Source of the DNA: Heracleum sosnowskyi
Taxonomy: Eukaryota; Streptophyta; Magnoliopsida; Apiales; Apiaceae
DNA length: 64,000 bases
NCBI GenBank assembly: GCA_030848705.1
Contig: CM061238.1
Location: 57,327,133-57,391,132 of the forward strand
Reading direction: 5' to 3'
The position numbers and the translations under genes are program-made. A model generated the notes under the pieces. That model ran no database searches, had not been told where the DNA came from, and worked only from the letters and a program-made list of their open reading frames with translations. Positions 11,351 through 22,679 of the stretch are shown here, piece by piece (position 1 is the first letter of the stretch; every line of letters starts with the position of its first letter).

Positions 11351-12008
11351 GTAATATAAAATAACTGTTTTGGGTTTTGAGATTCTGTTTTGCCAAGACA
11401 GAAACCCTATGTATTGGTTCAGTTAGATTGATCATATCTCTCTTTATTGTAGGGTTATTGTTGTTCTAAGTAGTTAAAAGTGAAATCGAAGGGAAGAAGA
11501 ATGAGGGGATATGGCTTTGTCTTGGCACATTGCTAGTGTAAGGAAAGCCACACCACAACTTGAGATGCGGCATTAACAGAAGTTTCTAAAATGGGATCTT
11601 CATTTGGCGAGCTAAAACAGAAGTTGCAGCACTTGGGGACCTATTGTGAAGATCAAAAAAAGGCTATAAGGCAAGCAGCACAAGGAAAGAATTACCAAGG
11701 TTTTGAAAAACTAGGAAATGTGCCTATATGAATGTAGTTTTGATATTTGGATGGTTTGGATTATGTAGTTAGTTTCGATATGAATTGGATAATTTAGTTG
11801 GCCTATTGAATTTTATATTTGGTTTTAGTATATATTGGCCTTTTGATTTCGATATTTGGTTTTGGTTTGGTTTTTTGATTTTGGTCATTTGGTTTTGGTT
11901 TTTGGCCATGTCAAATAGGGCATCCATGTATTAAAAAAATACATAACTTACATCACTTTCTCAAAAAACCGATGTTAAATATCACAAGTAACATCAGAAC
12001 ACTAATGT

Positions 12009-12230
12009 CTAAAGAATAGAAACCGATGTAAAAGAGAAACATAGACATCAGTTCCTTATTAAGAAATCGATGTTAAAAAGAAACATAGACATCAGTTCCT
12101 TATTAAAAAACCGATGTTAAAAAGGAACATAGACATCTGTTGCTTATTAAAAAGCCGATGTTAAAGATTAACATAGACATCGGCTAAAAACCGATGTCTA
12201 ATACCCATACCTTTCTCTACACATGTAAAG
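12009..12230. repeat. CACTA subterminal repeat array
   Basis: About four units of 55-60 bp, each with CGATGTTAAAAAGRAACATAGACATC followed by a GTT..TTATTAAAAA spacer, end in an inverted pair of ACATCGG motifs close to the 3' terminus. Arrays like this are where CACTA transposases bind. Confidence 0.7.
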
Positions 12231-12385
12231 ACATCGCTTCTCTTTTTCAGTAGACATCGGTTTTTAGCCGATGTCTAAAGCAGTTTTTCTAGTAGTGATA
12301 TATTACAAAATAAAACGTAACAGACCAAATATTGTAACTGAAGATATGACATTTAATACTAATTATTCTGATTTAATTACCACAA

Positions 12386-12670
12386 CAGTTGTCATCAGGA
12401 TTTAATAACAGTTACAGCTCAGTCAGGATTTCCTGTTCCATCAGGATTTGTCATCAGTACTTACTCAAGCCATCAGGACTTGTTGTCCGTCAGGAGTGGC
12501 ATCAGTACTTGACCAACCATTCGTCAGGACTGGACCATCATCAGGATCCAAGTACTGACCCAGGCCATCAGGATCAGTAGTCATCAGGATTTAACTCCAA
12601 ATACTGACACTGGCCATCAGGATCAGCAGTCATCAGGATTTGATCCAAGAACTGGTCCATCAGGATTTAA
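12386..12670. repeat. CATCAGGA(T/C) minisatellite
   Basis: More than ten copies of CATCAGGATTT, CATCAGGACT or CATCAGGATC alternate with CAGTACTTGAC-like spacers. It belongs to the solo LTR 9056-13232. Confidence 0.75.
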
Positions 12671-13544
12671 TATAAATCCTGACCCAGTTCGTTTAGCTGT
12701 TACAAATAAATACTGATACTGTTAAATTAAATCAATAAATAATATTAAATAAACATGTAGTAAAATTTCTCACCCAGGTCGCCTCGCGTACGCGAGACGC
12801 CGAGACATTCACCCAAATCGGCCTTCGACCCGACCCGACCCGAGTTGAGTCGTGGCGTGGCGTGGCGAGGCGAGGCGGGCGGCGGCGGCGCGCGTTTGTG
12901 TGTGTGCGCGTGAGGCATATAATAACACCATGCACACCAACATGTCTTAGTAGTTGTACACTACTCTTGCACATGGTTCTATATAAATCCACCAACCTCT
13001 CATTACCATTTCTATGTGGGAAAGAAGTTATTTCAATATAACCAACCCACATAACCCATTTCAAGCAACCTATTTCAACTTAATTTATTTATGGATTACA
13101 CTAAGAAAATGTCTTAGATCCAAACATGAAAATTTAAGTCCTCATTACAAGAAACAACCTCCAATTATTAGTTTCCGAAAATTTCATCAAGAACATATTT
13201 AAAATATGCCTCGACCTTTCCATTTTCTAACATAAAGAGTTATGCATGTTTTACTAAAAGTTGCGCAGTAGGAATTTTCTGTGCTTCAGTACACACTTTA
13301 ACATGTTCGTTTTTAGTCTAAGTAAACTGTTCTAAGTTGGATTAGTAATCAGGAAGTAGCCTGTCAAATGTGGTATTTATTTAATTATTTTTGGATTTAT
13401 GAAAAATGTTTTAGTAAAGTATGCGCAGCAAAATTTTCAGCTTTTGAGATTGAATGCATTATTTGTAAAGATGTTAAGGATATGGTTAGCATTGGTCAAG
13501 TTGATTTAAAGGGATAACCAAGTGTGGTATGATTTGAAAGTTAG

Positions 13545-13579
<35 letters not shown>

Positions 13580-15439
13580 GTATTAAAGGAGTATGTTATG
13601 TGAACTTGAATGGCAATGTGCGCTTATGTGAGTTTTGTGCTTATTATATGGTTAAGAGTTATAAGTGATATAATTAATATTATGTGTTTACGCGTTTAGG
13701 GAACGTTGGGTAGTTTAGAATAAGGATTAGAATTTTGAGAGGATCATTCTGATATAGTATATACTCTTTTGTAGAGTCACGAGACGTGGAACATAGAGAT
13801 AAAGGCAAGGCAAAGGCAGAAATTCAGTGAGTACGGTTTGTTCTAAAAGCTACTTAATAATCCGAAGAAGTAGAGCCTAGAAATAAAGGCAAGACTAACG
13901 TGGAGAACCAGTGAATCTGATTACTCTTTTTAGCTACTTAAGGCAAGTAATACTGACTTGATTTCGCATTTCAATTCCCTTCTTTCATTTTTACCATATG
14001 AATTGCTATCTTGTTTTATATACCTTTAATTCTGAAAATACATCTTGTTCATTGATAACCCTTATTTCTGTTCATATACCATGTTGTTCCGTATACCATA
14101 CGTTGTTTAATTCTTTTTCCTTATACCTTTATACCATGTCTATATCCATGTATTGAAACCTAATGACCTATGATTCTATAATCTGAATTTGATCATCTAC
14201 TTATGCATCCTTTTAAACCTGGAAGTGAATACACCTGAACCCTTATCCGGGTACATTTCCAATATGTACCTGATGACATTTACTTCTTTTTTCCCCATTA
14301 ATAGAAATCCAGATTGATCAGATTGAACTTATCCAATTCCCAAAAGACTGTTTTATATACAAACATTATAGACACAACACAATGTCTTGTAAACCATATC
14401 TTGCTTAAACTCTTCTTCAGACCTTATCCTTATCCTTTGATTATACTTACATTTAAATACCTATTAACCTAAGATTCTATTGCATTAGATTTGAACTTGT
14501 ACCTATGAAAAACATACTTACTTGAAATTGAGAATACATGAACCTTCACTTGGGTACTTTACAAACACACATCCAATGATTTACAAAGGATATCTTTCAT
14601 AAGAAAGATTTTAAAAGAAAGGAAGTTTCAAAGTTTGGATTCATTTAAATTCCGATTTATGGTTTCCACGGATTCCTAAGTTTGGAGGCGTAAGAGGCCG
14701 AGTGACGCCGGCCTAGCACTTTTTAATTATAATAAATTGACTAGGGATGGACTAGTCTAAAGGCTAATGTGTGCCTATTGAGACCCAATACAAGGACCAG
14801 AGGGATTGTGTGTCCGGTATGGGGACTTTATGTGGCTGATCACCCGTATTGTCCGGTGCGTTGTGAAAAATCTCCAAATTACTTATTTCTTTTCTTCAAA
14901 TCATATATCCGTATAAGGAAATTGGTTTAACCTTTGAAATAGTATAACCAATTCATTGTTCTGATATTCCCTTGATATGGATTCTGCTATACTTATGACA
15001 TATAGATTGGTATTGAAAACTATTTCATTGTGGTTAATTATTTGACCATATTATTACTTGCTGAGCATTTGGCTCATTCTATTTCCTGTTCTAACCCACA
15101 GTTAAACGAGAAGATGGTACGCTCATATCAGACAGCTAGGAAGTCTTCTTATAGGGTTATACTTGAGATGCCAGCCCAGGTAGGTGCTGACCACTTTTAG
15201 AAGGGGTTTTGTAATAGGGAACCCAGTGCTTTTGAGACACGGTTGTAATAACTTTTGACATTTTTATTATGTAATAAAATGAAGTAGATAGTTGATGCTT
15301 GTTTCATACCATTATCTGTTAAAGATCCAGGGTAGAGTTGGGGTCGCGTCTGCCATGTTTATATTATTATTCACAGGTTTATATGTATAGAGGTTGTAGT
15401 GACTCCCCAATCATGACCCCAGATTGGGAGGGCGTCACA

Positions 15440-15738
15440 ATTATGTCTTTATTTACTGCGTTATAAATTTTAGCATAATAAATGTCCTTGGAATTATGAT
15501 ACGTATTCGATATCTTTAACTATGTGACCTAAAAATGAGATTATATGAATAGTATCTTTATTCCTAAATATCCCTAGTCGAGTGTTATTATTTAAGGACA
15601 ATAATACTGCACAGAGACTAGTATGTTTGTTGATTGATGACCACTTCTCATTGGTCATAGGTATGGTGATACTAAAGTCAAAACATAGGTGCATGTAAGA
15701 GTACATGACACTGGATTGACCCTCCGTGAGATTACACA
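15440..15738 (+). mobile_element. copia-A 5' LTR, first fragment
   Basis: It matches 28961-29257 of the 3' LTR almost base for base and ends GAGATTACACA, directly followed by the Helitron start. Confidence 0.85.
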
Positions 15739-16089
15739 TCTTTTAAATTATAAATCCTGAATCCCTTTTTATGGATATTTTACACCCCCTACCCCAAGAC
15801 TTCATATAAAATTACATAAAATGCCATTCAAAATTAATCCAAAAGTCATAAAAACTTTTTAAATTGTACAAATCTTTGTCTTTGAGTACTGACTTTTCTA
15901 ACTAATACTAATTCACGTGATTTTCACTGCATTATTAGGAAGGAGACAAAGTGACTTTACATGAGAAAGACAGAAGTGTTCAACTTCCTTTTGATTTGTT
16001 TTCTCTTTCAGTCCATATTTTCAATTCAAATCTGAAAAGATCCAAAATACATACCATTCAAATTTCAATTTCAATTTCAAACTCATTCA

Positions 16090-16105
16090 TATCTCTCTCT
16101 CTCTG

Positions 16106-16144
<39 letters not shown>

Positions 16145-16296
16145 GAAATTCATGCCCATCATTTAGTTTTCTTTACAATACTAATATTGTGTTCTTGGTG
16201 ATTTGAGTAACATGGTCTTGATTTGGGCATTTGCAGATTGTGCGTTACATATGTTTTTGTTGATACGAGGTACATATTTTTGAATTCAAACACATT

Positions 16297-16335
<39 letters not shown>

Positions 16336-16481
16336 CATGCCCATCATTTAGTTTTCTTTACAATACTAATATTGTGTTCTCGGTGATTTGAGTAACATGT
16401 TCTTGATTTGGGCGTTTGCAGATTGTGCGTTACATATGTTTTCGTTGATACGAGGTACATTTTTTTGAATTCAAACTCATT

Positions 16482-16520
<39 letters not shown>

Positions 16521-16660
16521 CATGCCCATCATTTAGTTTTCTTTACAATACTAATATTGTGTTCTTGGTGATTTGAATAACATGTTCTTGATTTGGGGTT
16601 TGCAGATTGTGCGTTACATATGTTTTCGTTGATACGAGGTACATTTTTTGAATTCATCTT
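16090..16660 (+). repeat. 185-bp tandem repeat with (TC)n tracts
   Basis: Units start at 16146, 16331 and 16516 with AAATTCATGCCCATCAT, exactly 185 bp apart; the third is shorter. Each holds a splice-acceptor-like 'TTTGCAG' before ATTGTGCGTTACATATG and a donor-like GAGGTACAT. Units 1 and 2 end in a TC run. It looks like a small exon with flanking intron duplicated in tandem. Confidence 0.8.
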
Positions 16661-16848
16661 ACTTTTGGTATTTTTGTTCTAAGATTGTTATTTTTGCATA
16701 TAATTTGAATTTGAAGTTGTTTGCCACCAAGGTGTTTGATATAATGTCTCAGACAATTTATATACTTTATATGTGAAATTTCCTTTATTTTTTTAATCAT
16801 TTCTTTATTATGTTTGTCAATTCATTCGAGAAATGGCTTTAGAAAGAA

Positions 16849-17115
16849 ATGACTACCACAAATAGTAACTTGACAATTTACAAACCAGCTGATTTGCGTT
16901 TTCCAAAAAAGGAAAATGTCCTTGACTTTACATTTGAGACAAACATGATATTCACCACTGAAAATCTTAGTAAAGTTGAAAATCAACTCAGAAAGGTTGT
17001 ACAATAATATGTATATTTGCACAATCTGCACCATTTTCTTTGTGTATGAAGTTATTTTTGCAACTCTTCTTTTTTCTTTCTAAATCAAGTATAGTGACTT
17101 GCATCATTGGTTAAA
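16849..17115 (+). repeat. 265-bp direct repeat, copy 1
   Basis: It is about 93% identical by eye to 21131-21395. It begins ACTACCACAAATAGTAAC and includes a run of sense codons ending at TAA near 17010. Copy 1 lies just before the first mannosidase exon; copy 2 lies after the last. A third, partial copy is at 20521-20558. Confidence 0.8.
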
Positions 17116-17131
17116 TTTTGTTTTTCTTTAG

Positions 17132-20100
17132 GAATGGTGGATGGTGTATGCATGATGAGGGTACAACCCATTATATCGATATGATTGATCAAACCATTTT
17201 AGGTCATCATGCTATTAAAAGCCAATTCAAGAAAACTCTTCGAGCGGGGTGGCAGATTGATCCTTTCGGGCACTCTGCAGTGCAGGCGTACCTTCTTAGA
17301 GAAGAGGTACATGCGTTTTACAGTCTCTTTTTTTCTTAAATGACATTGTATGTTGGTCTCTGGGTGGGTGGATCTATTTTTACATGATACTATCATATAT
17401 GTAAAACCAGTAAAACATATATTCAAATTCAAAATGTGAAGGGTTTCGGGCATGAAAACGCAACGGAAAACGCGTAAAAACAGAAAAATAACGAAACCCT
17501 CCGCAGGATCCATGTGAAACAAGATGTTTAATTCGTGAACAAAATTGTTTACCTTTTAATGAGCTTTATGAATGGTTGATAGATGGAGGTCCTTTGCTTT
17601 GATCACCACGTGTCTCGCCTTGCGATACACGTCTCTAATCAGTCCACACGAACGCCCGATCGTCCAACGATCACCGGAGTTGGTACTAGCCAAGAATTGC
17701 CCTCGGAACTCTCTCTCTCTCTAGCCTCTCTTTGATTTAGAGTTGCTAAGGTTTTTAGAAAAACGTTTTTTTTTCAATTAACCCTAAAACAATACATCAT
17801 AATGTATTTATATGGAGAATTCTGGGCCTATACCTAATCTGATTGGGCTTCCAAAACCCAATCTGATTATTAGTAGTATTATTTATTATATTCGAATTAT
17901 TATATAATTAATCAAGTCCTACTTAATTAATCCAATAATTCAATAATAATAATAATTCAATTAAATTCGAAATTTAATTAATGCTCCGTTTAAAATATTC
18001 TTTATGTGTAACCCTTTAGGTTATTATTACGTTGGCAATAATTTTAATATCTCATAATAAAATTATAAACAATGAGCGGCATCTAGTAATACATCATTGC
18101 TACCCAAGTAATAATAATAATTGGTGATCCAATTAAACCTTTAATGAATAATGTTCCATGTAGTATAATCCTTTTAACCTTATATTATAGATTAAACTCG
18201 AGGCATGGTTTATGTCATCCTCTTCACCATTTAATCCCGGTTTACTTGATCGATGAGTAGACTATTAAACAAATCACAATTTGAGAATGGCCATGCATTT
18301 CATAGTCTCACTCAATCAAGAGGCCAATAATATCACTCCTAAAATAGGAGGGTTAAATCCTATATCTATCATTCATATTTCTCATATGATTCATAATATA
18401 CCCAATGTCCACCTTTATCATTACCCGGTCAAAGGTAACTTTGAGTAGAATCAAAGTATATTAATTCTCATATAGAAATATAATGATTTCAAGTCTAAGG
18501 ATCATTACACCATTATCATTGTGAGAATTTCTTATGACACTTGATAACATTTACCATGAAGAATTCACACGGTGGGTCTATCCAGTGCCATGTTCTGCTA
18601 ACATGCACTTATGTCTTTGACTTTAGTATCACCATACTTATGACCAATGAGATGTGGTCATTAGTCAACAAACATAATAGTCTTAATGCATTATTATTGT
18701 CCTCAAATAATAATACTCGACTAGGGATCTTTTAGGATTATAAACACTAGTCATATAATCTCATTTCTAAGTCACATACTTAGAGATATAGAATTCATGC
18801 TTATATTCTAAGGACATTTATTATTCTAATATTTATATCGCAGTTAATAAAGACATAATAAATAATTGAAAGAAAATCCATAGAACATATTTATTAATAA
18901 TCAAAAATGTCTTCCCTAATAACATTATAGTATTGTCTCTAGTGGTGACTGGTGTTCCTTTTGGAATCAGATAAGTTGTTAGTTCCATTCACGAATCATT
19001 ATACTGGTGACTAGACATGTATGGAGAATATTATTTATCACCAGTTTGTCACTATTATATAACACATTAAAAATGCTTTATTTTCCAGAGTTATGACCAA
19101 TTGCAAATTAATATGTTTACATGCAAGTTCAAAACTTAAATACTCATGACAAATGAAGTGAAAAAACTACATTCTCGCCTATTCTTTATCAGGCTGGCTT
19201 CGAATCTGTACAATTTGCACGGGTCAATTATCAAAATCGAGCAAAACGCAAGGGAGATAAATCTCTTGAAGTTGTTTGGCGTGGGTCGAAAACTTTTGGA
19301 TCTTCATCTCAGGTTTGGGACTGGAGCCCTTTTGTTGCATTAACATTTTTATTCTTTGCTCCTTCATTTATTTATTGAAATGTTTTGGTTCTTTGCAGAT
19401 TTTTGCCAATGCATTTCCTGTTCATTACAACCCACCAAGCGGTTTCTAATTTGAAGTGAATGATGACACTGTCCATGTTCAAGTTCCAATGCTAATAAGA
19501 AATGAGATTTTCACTCAATTGTCGAGGCTGTACATTATAGCCTTTCATTTGGTGACGTACTAAATTGCAGGACGATCCTCTTCTTTTTATTACAATGTCA
19601 AAGATTGAGTTAATGATTTTATTGTTGCTAACATAGCTCAGGTACACTTAATATTCATTACTTTAACATATGTGCTATCACATTTCATCTGGCAATAGAA
19701 TTTCAGTTGAATATACAAGTAAATATTGCATGTCACTTGACACACATTTAATAATCTACCATGAACAGGCAAACGTAACACGGATAAATCATGTTATGTG
19801 CACTATGGGTGATGAATTCCAATATCAATATGCACAGACTTGGTTCAAGCAGATGGATAAGTTGATTCATTATGTTAACCTTCTGAGTTGTATATGTTTA
19901 AAAAATCTTTAGGTATTGTGTTGAGTTGTTAATATTGTCCATGCCGTTGATTTATAAAATCATCACATAAAAGAAACAGTGAATATATAGTGATATATGT
20001 AAAAGATCTGAATCACATTGTTTGTGCTGCATAATTGTGTCAAAACTCAAAAGACTCAAAACATAACCGTAGTTGGTGCCTGGTGAGGAGGATGACTGGC

Positions 20101-20521
20101 TATTACTAGAAATCAGTGTTCATGATTGCTTCAATATAACACTATTAATCTATTATTATCATTAACACCTTTAGGTATTAGAAGACCCTTATCTGTATAT
20201 CATGCATATTAACTGCATCTAATATATAAGATATATTTTTCTCTCTCTCAAGAGATTTACTTTATTGATTTTGAATTCAAGTGCATCTGACTGTGTTAGG
20301 ATGGTCGAGTGAATGCGCTTTATTCTACCCCATCCCTCTACACAGATGTCAAAAACACAGTAAATTCATCATGGCCTCTGAAACAAAATGATTATTTCCC
20401 GTGAGTTTTTTGCTTTTTCTGGTTTCAAATTGTTTAGAAATTTGTGATAAGAGGTATTATTGCTAACACACACACTTTCTTTTGGTTGCATGCAGATATG
20501 CAAATGGTGTAAATGCCTACT
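17132..20521 (+). pseudogene. GH38 lysosomal/vacuolar alpha-mannosidase fragment (seven exons)
   Basis: Exon-like blocks in the right order encode the N-terminal catalytic part of plant GH38 alpha-mannosidase. 17132-17306: 'NGGWCMHDEGTTHYIDMIDQ' and 'AGWQIDPFGHSAVQAYLL' (the latter with the conserved Asp nucleophile region). 19193-19312: 'FARVNYQNRAKRKGDKSLEV'. 19399-19482: 'IFANAFPVHYNPPSGF'. 19571-19641. 19769-19879: 'TMGDEFQYQYAQTWFKQMDK'. 20300-20400: 'NALYSTPSLYTDVKN'. 20496-20521: 'YANGVNAY'. AG/GT borders are preserved for most, so the gene was copied as DNA with introns. Defects: TAA in exon 3, a 1-base deletion and TGA in exon 4, loss of exons upstream and downstream, and an LTR in the first intron. 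Native enzymes trim mannose from glycoproteins in the vacuole; this copy cannot. Confidence 0.9.
17437..19064 (-). mobile_element. copia-A solo LTR inside the Helitron
   Basis: On the minus strand it matches the copia-A 3' LTR, ending CCGAAACCCTTCA at 17437 and beginning near TGTTATATAATAGTGAC at 19064 (about 1.63 kb). The distal 100 bases differ from the 28806 LTR, so the 19064 border is less sure, and I could not find a clean 5-bp duplication. It lies within an intron of the mannosidase fragment. Confidence 0.8.
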
Positions 20522-21029
20522 TTCCATTTGAGACAAACATGATATTCACCATTGATTAAACCTTTTTGTAGAAAGGTGCATAAATGCAAACGCCTCAAAT
20601 ATTGTATAATAATAGGAAGGTTGAAGCATAAGCCGAGAAAATGACATCTAGAAGTAGAACACAGTCATGAAACCTCTTTGGATAAAATAGAATCGACACA
20701 CTTTTCCTTGCTACAAAAACATGCTGCGTACATAATTATTTGAACTTCCTCGTGTTGCATTCTATTCTAATTTATCAGTTACTTTGAAAGATAATTTGAA
20801 TAAAAATGTTATGTTTATTTCAGGCCTGCATCCGGAGAGATGGTGAAGAAATTCAGAAGTGGAGATCACCACCATTGAAACATAGTGGTCCATGCTTATA
20901 CTGTCCAGATTCAATTATTCTTTAAAATTTTGCATATCATTGAAATTAATAAGTATAAGTGGGTAATGTGCAGAAGAATGTCTCGGCAGATGGATAAAGT
21001 ATATAAAGATTGATCGCTTAGGGGATGAG

Positions 21030-21284
21030 AACAGAAGAAGCACAAGAATCAAACAAGTACTACTAAAGAAGTAAAACATTCATCAAGACAAGTTGTTCCA
21101 GAAGTAACAATCAAGGGTAGTTTAATTACTACCACAAATAATAACTTGACAATTTACAAACTAGCTGATCTGCGTCTTCCAAAAAAGAAAAACGTCCTTA
21201 ACTTTACATTTGAGACAAACATGATATTCACCACTGAAAATCTCAGTAAAGTTGAAAATCAACTCAGAAAGGTTGTACAATAAT
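21030..21284 (+). pseudogene. unidentified coding-like fragment (about 80 codons) ending in repeat copy 2
   Basis: One frame is open from about 21030 to a TAA at 21282-21284. It contains 'LTIYKLADLRLPKKKNVL' and 'FETNMIFTTENLSKVENQL' after a Lys/Thr-rich start. The same frame is open over the shared part of copy 1 (16850-17010). I do not recognise the family; a second captured host gene is possible. Confidence 0.35.
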
Positions 21285-21395
21285 ATGTATATTTGCACAA
21301 TCTGCACCATCTTCTTTGTGTAAGAAGCTATTTTTGCAACTCTTCTTTTTTCTTTCTAATTCAAGTATAGTGACTTGCATCATTGGTTAACTTTT
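21131..21395 (+). repeat. 265-bp direct repeat, copy 2
   Basis: This is the partner of 16849-17115. Similarity runs through CAAGTATAGTGACTTGCATC and stops where copy 1 enters the mannosidase exon. Confidence 0.8.
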
Positions 21396-22335
21396 GTTTA
21401 TTTGAGCACCAGCATAGTGTACTCGACCCAAACTATTTATTGGAGTTACCTTTCTTGGAGTCACCTATTATGGTGTTGCAGTTAATCTTTACAATAATGA
21501 TTGCATTCTTGGTAAACTTTAAGTATTAAGTTTGCCTTTCAAATTAATCTTTTTATTAATTGCCGGTCTTACTTATAAGTATAAAATATTGTAAATCGGC
21601 AATACCGAGAAGTTAATAATATTAAATTTATTTTAAAATTTTAATACAAATATATTTATTATAAAATAGATCATTAAAATAATTAATAGTATTCCTAATA
21701 TCCTTCATTAACAAAAAATTAAATTATAATTTATATTAAAAAATCGAAAACATTTAATACAAATTTTCAAACACAATTCTTTCTTTTGTTTTATTTTATT
21801 CTCTAATATGGGAGAAGGAATTCATTAAAGACATACATTTTACTATTTTACATATGACACCTTCAAAAATAAACGTGAATGAGAAAAATGAATTATATAT
21901 TCGAAAATTAAAATACACAATGGTAGATATTTTTGCATTTCAATTCTAATTTTGGAAAGTAAGAATTTCACATGGCTGAATAGCTGGAAGAACAAAAAAC
22001 CTCAGGAACAGAGTAGGAGTTCAATTCTTACAAGATTAGTTAAAGTGCTATTAAGTACCTTAAAAAAAGGAGTTACAACTGTTTTTTTTAAATAAAATAG
22101 GCATAATTGTTGAATTTACTACATTATTGAAATGCTCAAAATTTTGGTAATTTAATAGTCAAATATCTATCAATTTAAACCTGAAAAAACAATCTAAATC
22201 CGAAAAAAAACCAAAATAATATGCAGCGAAAGTAAGGGCAATGTTTTAAACATAAAATGATGAAATATGATTTTTTTTTTTAAACTTAATATAATTTTAT
22301 AAGACTTTTATATAAAAATATTATAAAAATTTTAA
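21396..22335. other. AT-rich 3' part of the Helitron, no gene seen
   Basis: Homopolymer-rich, AT-rich text without coding potential or recognisable family. It leads into two consecutive Helitron-like 3' ends. Confidence 0.6.
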
Positions 22336-22362
22336 AGCACATGCGTAGAGGGCATAAATACT
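22336..22362 (+). other. internal, decayed Helitron 3'-terminus copy
   Basis: GCACATGCGTAGAGGGCATA followed by AATACTA is a degenerate version of the true end at 22680-22711, and the preceding 60 bases (TTTTATAA...) also match. The terminal CTAG reads CTAC here. Confidence 0.55.
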
Positions 22363-22679
22363 ACCACCATAATAAGATATTAATTTTTTCATTGGGTGAT
22401 AAATAACTTAATTAAGAAACTGAAATTCTATTATTTTAGTATTAAATAAATTTGGACCAATGAATATTGTCCGTCCAAATTTACTGTGGGACAGTTCATG
22501 GATCTAAATTTGGACAGAAATTTAGCGCACGGTTGAGCGAATTTGGTCCAAAATTGGAATTTTAGGCCACTATTGAAGATGGCCAAAGGGTAATGTTTTA
22601 AATTTAAAAGGATAAAATAGGAATTTAAAAATTTTAATATAATTTTATAAAACTTTTTTATAACATTTTATAAAAAAAT

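Larger units (their letters stand above)
9557..12297. mobile_element. non-autonomous CACTA (En/Spm-type) transposon with captured gene fragments
   Basis: The ends are CACTACTAGAAAAA and TTTTTCTAGTAGTG, a perfect 14-bp terminal inverted repeat, flanked by the 3-bp duplication ATA (9554-9556, 12298-12300). Both subterminal regions (9580-9720, 11940-12280) are packed with direct and inverted copies of the ACATCGGTTTTTA type, as expected of transposase-binding arrays. No transposase is seen in its 2741 bp. The interior holds an ILR1-like exon, a receptor-kinase exon, an LTR-like piece starting TGTAATATCCC at 10435, and an unidentified 46-codon ORF at 11591-11731. Confidence 0.9.
9056..13232 (-). 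mobile_element. copia-type solo LTR (about 1.43 kb without its nested CACTA)
   Basis: It starts TGTTGGGTATAATTAAC and ends ATTTTCTAACA, with duplication TAAAG at 9051-9055 and 13233-13237. The empty site is visible at about 62415-62420 in the second gypsy-B LTR. On the minus strand it reads TGTTAGAAAATGG ... TACCCAACA, the usual form of copia LTRs, so I place it on the minus strand. It contains a CATCAGGA-rich minisatellite (12386-12670), a very GC-rich patch (12820-12910) and the CACTA element 9557-12297. Confidence 0.85.
8680..15439 (+). mobile_element. gypsy-B long LTR, 5' truncated and split by a nested insertion
   Basis: Segments 8680-9055 and 13233-15439 together match 62080-64000, where the same sequence is uninterrupted. 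The right end is GGGAGGGCGTCACA (15439), a typical gypsy LTR end, preceded by a polyadenylation-type region with GTAATAAAAT near 15270. No gag or pol follows at 15440, so this is a solo or truncated LTR. The left part is lost at the Tat LTR border (8679/8680). The match before about 8800 is weak, so the first 120 bases are less certain. Confidence 0.75.

Noticed and set aside
12732..13064. Minus-strand frame through the GC-rich patch
   Set aside because: It sits entirely within an LTR; the frame is a result of the low-stop GC-rich repeat.
16159..16532. Two near-identical minus-strand frames rich in RERERE
   Set aside because: They are translations of TC runs in the 185-bp tandem repeat.
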